A stretch of DNA of 64,000 bases from assembly GCA_022478985.1 (NCBI GenBank), contig JAKSZP010009633.1, positions 1-64,000 of the forward strand, read 5' to 3'. This document shows positions 57,511-64,000 of the stretch, piece by piece (position 1 is the stretch's first letter; each line of letters begins with the position of its first letter). Below the pieces are notes generated by a model. It searched no databases. It was not told the origin of the DNA and was given only the letters and a program-made list of their open reading frames with translations. Position numbers and translations under genes: made by a program. Source of the stretch: Massospora cicadina. Its lineage: Eukaryota > Entomophthoromycota > Entomophthoromycetes > Entomophthorales > Entomophthoraceae.

Positions 57511-58848
57511 AGCCCATCAGACTACCCTCACAGGCTGGGTTGTGCTTGCCAACTCTATGCTTCTATTAAAAGTCTGTTTTGTGGCCCACGCCATTGCTTT
57601 TTTTCCTCTTTCTTCACCTTTATATACGCCCTTCTACAAGGGTGGCTTTGGTTAGGCCGCCCTCCCCCTGTGCACCTGGATGTCATGTTTGACCCTCGCC
57701 ATAGTGTTGGTATTGGCCTTCTCAACTTCAAGGCCACTGCCGACACAGATACTTGGCATCTGGATCACTGCAATCACCAACACCACAATCTCTGATCTTC
57801 ATTGGGCAATAGCATCCCGCTCCAACTTTGCCTGCGCACTACGCCTCTTCAATCCTAACCACCCTCATTCTCTGCTTAAATATCTGGCCTCTCATCCCTC
57901 TTGTGCGAGTCTGCATGGGGCCTGCCGCCCAACTTCAAATGTATTTATCTCTACATGTGGAGCGCTGAGTGGAGAATCAGCATCAGTGAACACCCCGCCC
58001 TGAGGGGTCGTCCTACTCCCTGTTTCAAACAAGAAGTCCAATGGCAAGCCGTTTTGTACAATCTGGTACCACATTGTCTTTTAAAATTGCCCATGTGGAC
58101 TACCTTGACAAATTCGACATCCCACAATATTTATGGACCCAGAAGGACATTTAGTGGTACACTCACTATCCTCTTTTACAACCACATATTTGTGCCCATG
58201 TGTGGAGATGTCTGAGAAAGTGTATTGCACTGCTGAGCAGTCCAATGCCTCTCAATCTATGCATTGTGTGCGGTCAATATGTGTCATTAGTTCATCGCTT
58301 GGAAGATTGCCTGTCATCATAGACGATCTGGCGAGATGTTATTCGCCTCTTTTGCCAGGAGCGTTAACAGGCTTTCAGCCTGTCTAAGAACATCTTCGCC
58401 TTTTCCATGACCTCCCCTATCCATCCTTCTCTCTGCACCTTAATTGTTGCAATAGCGCTATGGACAATCCACACTATTGTCCTTGACGCACTATCTGGCG
58501 TTACCCCAACCCTCTGTGAAGCTGTGCGTCAATTCCACTCCCACCTCACAGAACACTTTCAAGATTGGTTGTTTGGCTACCTGACATCCCTCCAACGCTA
58601 GTTGGTATCTCTGGTTCCCCATCTGGTTCCTCTCATAAGATCCTTTCCTTCATACTATGTTCAATTTTGGTCCAGGTCTCTCCTGTCACTCCCCCTCTTC
58701 CTTCCATTGGCTGTCCTGCTGGAAACAGGAGGTAGCTTCAGCTCCTCAGGGTTGCCCCTCGTTTTTTTGGTGTTTTTGTAGTTGGTGTTTATCTGAAGCG
58801 TCCATCCCATGGTTGGACTTCCCCAAAGAAAAGTTAAAAAATTAAATC
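57511..58848 (+). pseudogene. LINE-B ORF2 C-terminal region with CCHC finger
   Basis: YLASHPSC (about 57,880) and GIGLLNFKA (about 57,710) match LINE-C. A finger C-X2-C-X7-H-X4-C (CIVCGQYVSLVHRLEDC) lies at 58,260-58,310. The hydrophobic tail ALWTIHTIVLDALSG is at 58,457-58,500. No RNase H motif was found. Confidence 0.8.
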
Positions 58849-61384
58849 ATTGTTTAGTATTCTCAAAACATACACTTTACACAATCATTGATTTTTTTCT
58901 ATTACCTCAGTCACTATATATGTAACATTAGGCAATTATAAAAATATTATTTAGATTATGATATTGAATACACTATTTTAACAGTTGTCATCCCATTATC
59001 TCTTATAAGACTCTATTACTAATTTGATTCTTTAAAGTAATTTTTAAAGAATTTATATTTTTAAAGAATATAATTAGACTTTAAGCATTTAAGTATACAG
59101 GCCAGTGAATCAATAAACGCTAGCATTTTTTTAGGCTATCACGATTAATTTATTAAGATAATTCACATAGCTTTTGCAGGGCTACTATCCTCAGTTGTGT
59201 ACATGGTCCCTTTTCTTTATCTACAATCCCGTCGTTTCCGGCACAAAAAAAGTACAGTAACATATAATCATTCCTCTCTAACGAAAGAAGGATAGTTAAT
59301 TATCTAGTTATAAATATGAAACTTGGTATTTGGTGTGGGGGATCCCAGTCTTATTAGGATCAATGTCATCTTTCATTATATAAAAGGTGTTGCAACTGGA
59401 GTAATTTGAGCTGAACTGTTCCCATGGGTACCTGGAACCCTCAACAAATAAAAAACCTATGAGGTTAAAAAGGTTTTAGTCCATCATTGTGGCCGGCGTG
59501 GGTGTCCAAAAGCCAGTGTGACATGACTTCCCACTGCACCTTAGCCTTCCTTTTTAAATGAAGACAGTTAAGCACCATTATAGTGAAACACTGTATAGCT
59601 GACAAGTGACAGAGGCCACGCTATGTGATTGCACACCACATAAATTCCTGTTGGTGTTTATATGCTTCAAAAATATATTGAGATTTTTTTAAGCCTCAAA
59701 AATTCAGGAAATTTAACTTTAACTATATAGTAATGTTTTTATTAATCATTGGGAGTTCATGTAATATCAATAATTATTTTTTCATAAATGTAACTCTCCA
59801 ATATGATCTTCTGTTGGTGAATGGCAACAGGACCTTAGGATCTACTGTTGTTACGTTATATATAAAAAACGGCTTATTTATATGAAAACCTTCATTTTTA
59901 ATTTTGTGTTTAGGCGGTCTATTTACAACTAGCTGTTTTCTATGTGGTGTAAAGGGGTTTCTCATGGTGTATGAAATCATAAGCGATTACATTTTTATAG
60001 TGTTATGCCAATCATTTTTGTATCCATCGTTGCTTGGAAACCATACAAGAACCATATTTGACTTAGCTTCTAATTTTAAGCTGAAGACGATAGTCAACAT
60101 TATAACTTCTCCATGTAAATTGAATCAGGTGTTTCAGTTTCTGGTCTGTACAGGAAATATGGCCAGAAGACTTTAGGATTTGTCCTACCAATGTTGTTGG
60201 TTGATTTGTGACAAAGTTTCTCAGCTGTTACAGAGGAATTATTTTTAGCTCATTTAATTGAAGTGAGTCAATGAAAACATCTGAAAAAAAGATTGAATTC
60301 CTCATAATGTTAGTTTAAAACACCAGTGGAGCCCTGAAGTATTGTTATATCACTAAATTTGTGATAAAACTTAATTGTGATTGGAAGGAACTAAGATCAA
60401 TGTAGATAAATTGATGCAACTGAACAGATGAGAGTATCTCTGTACCCCCTGATCACATATAGAATTTTAAACCGATGAAATCACATCACCATACTAAACA
60501 GTTGTCTAAACCTAAAGCTATATACTAATATGATTAGGCTGACCTGAAGACAATTCTGCGCCAATATATAGGTAATTATTATATATTTAATCAATGAGAA
60601 AGGAGAAAAAGTCTCAGTTGACCACCATGTGCAAAATTATTATTGATCAGGTTGTTCCATGGACTGCTTTAATAACCGCAATCTCAATTCAGCGTATTTA
60701 TAGGAAATTCCAACACTCTCATATTTATCCAACTAATTGTATCTACTGAACTGAACTGGCATGTTATGGTCAATACGTCCATACTTTATCACTTGGGTAA
60801 CCCCCTATACTTATTTTTTTTTTAATTTTCTTATATATATAAATTTTAGGTTTTAGTTTTTAAGTTTTTATCTAAGGATACGTAACCAGAGATGATGCAC
60901 ATAAGGCTGGGGTGATGAGGAATACAAAAAAATTAAATTGTACCCTTTAATCAGGTTGCTCATCAAAAAAACTTCTATCAACCATGGTGGTAGGGTGTCA
61001 AGGTTCCATTTGGTAGCTGCTCGCTGGTGCTTATTATGTGAAAAACGGGAAATATTTTTATCCACAGTATGCTTAGTACATTCATACAATATATTGGGAC
61101 AAAGTTTCACCTAGACATGCCTAGGTGATGCACAGATAAAGAGTAACTTTACATTTAATCAAAAATAAGTGATAAAAAGAGCATTACATAAGAAAATAGT
61201 AGCACTTTTTATAGTGCTAGGAGAAACAAAGATTATTAAATTGTGAGAAATAGCCAGGTAAGATCTGGAACTAAACTAGGTAGTGATCTTGTCTGGTTTT
61301 GAGAAGCCAATAGGCGAGGGCACATAATGGATTAATAAGTGTGGCAAGATGGGCAAGGAGATCTGTGAAATAGGGCTCATCATT
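58849..61384. other. 2.5-kb AT-rich stretch between two LINEs, unassigned
   Basis: Longest frames are 68-90 codons (59,774-59,980 minus, 59,904-60,176 plus, 60,868-61,110 minus) with no recognised motif. I see no LTR pair, TPRT tail or RNA gene. It could be host intergenic DNA or a TE too old to recognise. Confidence 0.5.
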
Positions 61385-61523
61385 GTATGTTTAGATTTAT
61401 TGTGGGGAAGGCTGACCAGGGGATGGACACTTCCAAAATTAGATACAAAAGAAAACGAAACTTAGTAACAGGGAAGGCACCTCAGAGAAGCGATGCTATC
61501 TCCTGTTACCAGCGGGAACGTCA

Positions 61524-62889
61524 CTATGGGGAGGGGGGGAATGTGTAAAGGGGCTGTAACCACAATTGAACACGTGTGGAGGAAGGGGTCTGAGTTGATG
61601 AATTAAACTGGGAACCAGGAGGAGACCAGCAGATGGTGACGTGGTGGGAGGTACCTAAACATCTACGCTTGAAAGTGGTCCACCAAATGGGACTGGATTC
61701 TGTAGGCAGCTTCTGGGAGGGTGGGGGTGGAGCCTGCGATGGCATCCAAGACAATTGTGCGGATAGTCCACATGGCGATTGCGACCACCAGAGCATGGAG
61801 GGAGGGTGGAAGAGGGGATACCATGGATATAGCAAACATATCCCTTTACAGACTGAAGGGATATGCCTGATCCTGGCCAAGCAGATGTTGAAATTCGTGC
61901 CATATCGCTTTAGAGGTAGGGCACTTCTCCAGGCGGTGGAACAGCGTTCCATACTGGCCACACACGACGCAGGATGAGTGTAAAGCGTTAAGCGCTCAGC
62001 CATATGGTACAACCACCTCAGGTAGCGCCACATATGAGAATGGATTTGAGGCAGCAACAGGGGGTGGTGTGCATATTTCCAAATAGTCTTTTGGGTCTCA
62101 AGGGAATAAGGGATGTCCATCATGTCCAGGTAGTCCACCCTGGATAGGACATGGGGCCGTGTGGGGATCAAGCCATCTTATATGGGTAGCCCCTGTACCT
62201 CCTGTGTGAACCGAGGAGAGGTGCGGCCTCTATGGGCTGTTTGTCCACAAATATGGATTCTCCACTCAGCACTCCGCATGGAGAGAAGGATTCGTTTGAA
62301 GTGGGGTTTAGTACCGTGAGGACCTGTAACCAATGGGTGAGAAGCCAGATATTTCATCAAGGAGTGTTAGTTCAACGGATTGGTAAGGCCCAGGGCGCAG
62401 GAGAAGTTGGAGCGGCTGTGCGGGACCAGTGTTGGGTGGTGAGCGTAGGGGCGGTGACGGCCACAATCCAAGGCCCACGATTTTGGCAGCATGGGCTTTA
62501 AAGTTAAGCAGTATCATGCCACCATGACGATGCGGGCCAAACATGACCTCAAGTTACACTGGCGGTGGGCGGCCTGACCAGAGCCACCCTTGCAGAAGGG
62601 TGTACATAGATTTGAAAAAACCTGGGGAGAAGGCGATGGCGTGGGCTCCAAACCAGACTTTGGAGAGGAGAAAACCTGGGGAGAAGGCGATGGCGTGGGC
62701 TCCAAACCAGACTTTGGAGAGGAGCATAGAGTTGGCTAAAACAACCCTGCCAGTAAGGGAAGTAGGGTGGGCTCTGAGGGAGGCGATGCACTTTGTCACA
62801 TTGTTTAGAATATTACTTTCCATAAATGCTGAGGCATACCCGCCTGCCTCCACCCACACGCCCAGATGGCGGACAGACCCTATGGTATG
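61524..62889 (-). pseudogene. LINE-C ORF2 thumb and C-terminal CCHC region
   Basis: RHLGVWVEAGGYASAFMES (about 62,820-62,875) continues the thumb. MILLNFKA (about 62,490-62,520) and YLASHPLV (about 62,330-62,355) match LINE-B. A finger C-X2-C-X7-H-X4-C (CVVCGQYGTLFHRLEKC) is encoded at 61,921-61,971. The longest single open frame of this part (62,171-61,524, 215 codons) reads the right frame only at its start and is off-frame across the finger, so it is not a separate gene. Confidence 0.82.
62617..62724 (-). repeat. Exact 54-bp tandem duplication in LINE-C ORF2
   Basis: 62,617-62,670 and 62,671-62,724 are identical (plus strand AAAACCTGGGGAGAAGGCG...). The unit is 18 codons, so the frame (KVWFGAHAIAFSPGF repeated) is kept. 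LINE-B has one copy of the corresponding sequence (57,568-57,615). Confidence 0.95.
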
Positions 62890-63870
62890 GTGTGGCACGA
62901 AGGGGAGCACAAGTGGGGCGGTGTGGGGTGAGCAGGGAAGGCGAGCACGTGTGCGAGCAGATGGGTCAGGCTTGGCACTGGTCGCTGGAGCCCAGCAGGT
63001 TTAATACCGACCAAGGAGGATAAATTTGGTTTTGGAGGCGTTCAGTGCAGCATTACTTATCCAGGAATACTCCTGGATGAGAGCTTCAAGCGCGCGTGCA
63101 TCCTGATTATTAGAAACCTTAACCACACAATCATCTGCAAACGCCATCATCTTGACTGGGGCTTGGCCTGGTACATGGACCCCAGTGAGGCGGGCATTCA
63201 CGTTTCAAAGTAGTGGGTTAGGGCTGAAGTTATATAAGAGTGGGCTAAGGTGGTCCCCTTGCCGTAGGCCCCTTTGAGGGCGGACTACTTCCATGAGGAA
63301 GCCAGTGCCACGCACTGCCATTGTTGCAGATTCCGTAAGCATCATCACCCAGCTGATGAAGTGAGGGGGTAAGCGGAATTGGTGGAGGCAGGTCTGAGGT
63401 ATTCCCGATTTACTCTATCATAGGCCTTCTGTTGGTCCAAGAATACTAGTGCCCCAGAGGCTGTGGACTGGCATGTGTTAGCTACGGAGTGCACATTGTC
63501 CCAAATCGACCTTCTGGGTATGAAACTGAATTGTTCTGAGGAGATGGTGGCAAAGGCTACAATTCCTAGATGGTTAGCCATGATTTTTGTTAAAAAATTT
63601 TGTACCCATGTTAGTGAGAGAAATGGGGCGCCAGTTGGCTAGGTCCAGCTTATCTCCTTTCTTGAAGAGTGTGATGGTGAAGGCCTCTTGCCCTCCTGGT
63701 AGAAGGCGCATATCCAGAAGGCTCTGGTTAAGGGAGGCAAGCAGCAGCGGGGATAGATATTTGAAGTACTTCTTATGGAACTCATATGGAATGCCATCAG
63801 GGCCTGCGCATTTCCAATTTGGTGCACCGCGGATGGCGGACCAGAGTTTGTCTGGAGTAATCAAATTCAT
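62890..63870 (-). pseudogene. LINE-C ORF2 reverse transcriptase, FADD intact
   Basis: The 98-codon frame 63,870-63,574 opens with WKCAGPDGIPYEFHKKYF and LFKKGDKLDLANWRPISL. The frame 63,581-63,345 has FIPRRSIWDNVHS and motif A FLDQQKAYDRVN (about 63,415-63,443). RGLRQ lies near 63,270. The frame 63,201-63,001 holds FADD at 63,130-63,141 (MMAFADDCVVKVSN). Each piece is in a different frame, so a few indels separate otherwise well-preserved motifs. Confidence 0.9.
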
Positions 63871-64000
63871 TAACTCTGGGTATTAGGAAATGGTGCGGAT
63901 GTGAGTGCTATTGAGAAATTTCTCCAATTTGGCCAGCTGAATTGGATTTGATCAGTACAACTCGAAGTAATACTTTTGTGTTTGATTGCCACTTCAGCTG

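Larger units (their letters stand above)
53951..58848 (+). mobile_element. LINE-B: non-LTR retrotransposon, decayed
   Basis: ORF1 with a CCHC knuckle, then ORF2 with endonuclease, RT and C-terminal CCHC finger, in order on the plus strand. The 3' end (CCATCCCATGG..CTTCCCCA..AAAGTTAAAAAATTAAATC, to about 58,848) aligns with the LINE-C 3' end at 61,385-61,440. The 5' boundary is approximate: the first homology to LINE-A ORF1 is at about 54,070. Confidence 0.85.
61385..64000 (-). mobile_element. LINE-C: non-LTR retrotransposon, 3' half, runs off the window
   Basis: From 64,000 down to about 61,385 the minus strand carries RT and the C-terminal region of ORF2, closely related to LINE-B and in opposite orientation. 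ORF1 and endonuclease, if present, lie beyond 64,000. Open frames are longer here than in LINE-B. Confidence 0.9.

Noticed and set aside
61524..62171. 215-codon open frame, long for this window and Pro/Ser-rich
   Set aside because: The true LINE-C reading leaves this frame before the CCHC finger (found in another phase at 61,921-61,971), so most of it is off-frame.
1..64000. CRISPR arrays, tRNA or rRNA genes, bacterial promoters and operons
   Set aside because: No regular spacer repeats, no tRNA T-arm or anticodon geometry, and no intact gene cluster were seen; the content is eukaryotic retroelements.

Overview
This 64-kb window is eukaryotic and consists almost entirely of dead transposable elements. 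I find no intact cellular gene, no rRNA or tRNA gene and no prokaryotic signal. The TE mix (Ty3/gypsy elements with GPY/F-type integrase tails, one Gag with a collagen-like Gly-X-Y tract, and LINEs with an APE-type endonuclease, RT and a C-terminal CCHC finger) suggests a repeat-rich fungal genome. That is inference; other eukaryotes are not excluded. All coding calls are conceptual reads across stops and frameshifts, so they are labelled pseudogenes.

The main result is a set of insertions within insertions, deduced by comparing LTR pairs, target-site duplications (TSDs) and split reading frames. The outermost unit is a minus-strand Ty3/gypsy relic (Gy1, 1-1989), cut in the middle of its RT and possibly resuming near 49,106. 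In the cut lies a plus-strand, apparently non-autonomous LTR element (NA1, 1990 to about 49,105). NA1 is split by: Gy2 (1995-10,425, minus, TSD TGTCA) in its 5' LTR; Gy3 (11,160-27,884, minus) in its interior; and LINE-A (about 28,425-41,460, plus) and Gy6 (41,826-48,872, plus) in its 3' LTR. Gy3's integrase is cut by Y1, an unrecognised insertion of about 1.4 kb (13,222-21,150, flanked by ACGTT), which is itself cut by the complete element Gy4 (13,708-20,213, minus, TSD ACGCC). LINE-A is cut between endonuclease and RT by the complete element Gy5 (31,050-38,782, plus, TSD TCTAT), which is cut between protease and RT by NA2 (33,388-35,218, TSD ATATG), a small non-autonomous LTR element. Gy6's 3' LTR is cut by an 839-bp solo LTR (47,462-48,300).

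Right of 49.1 kb lie about 4.8 kb of AT-rich sequence I cannot assign, then LINE-B (about 53,951-58,848, plus), 2.5 kb of unassigned AT-rich sequence, and LINE-C (61,385 to the window end, minus), a relative of LINE-B. LINE-C carries an exact 54-bp tandem duplication.

Five of the six gypsy elements (Gy2-Gy6) share a primer-binding site beginning TGGTGCTC. The Gy4 LTR pair differs mostly by transitions, which fits decay by cytosine deamination. Two tiny insertions (17-18 bp) ending CATCTAGTACTAAAAA, each with a 14-15 bp TSD, look like extreme 5' truncations of an unseen target-primed retroelement.
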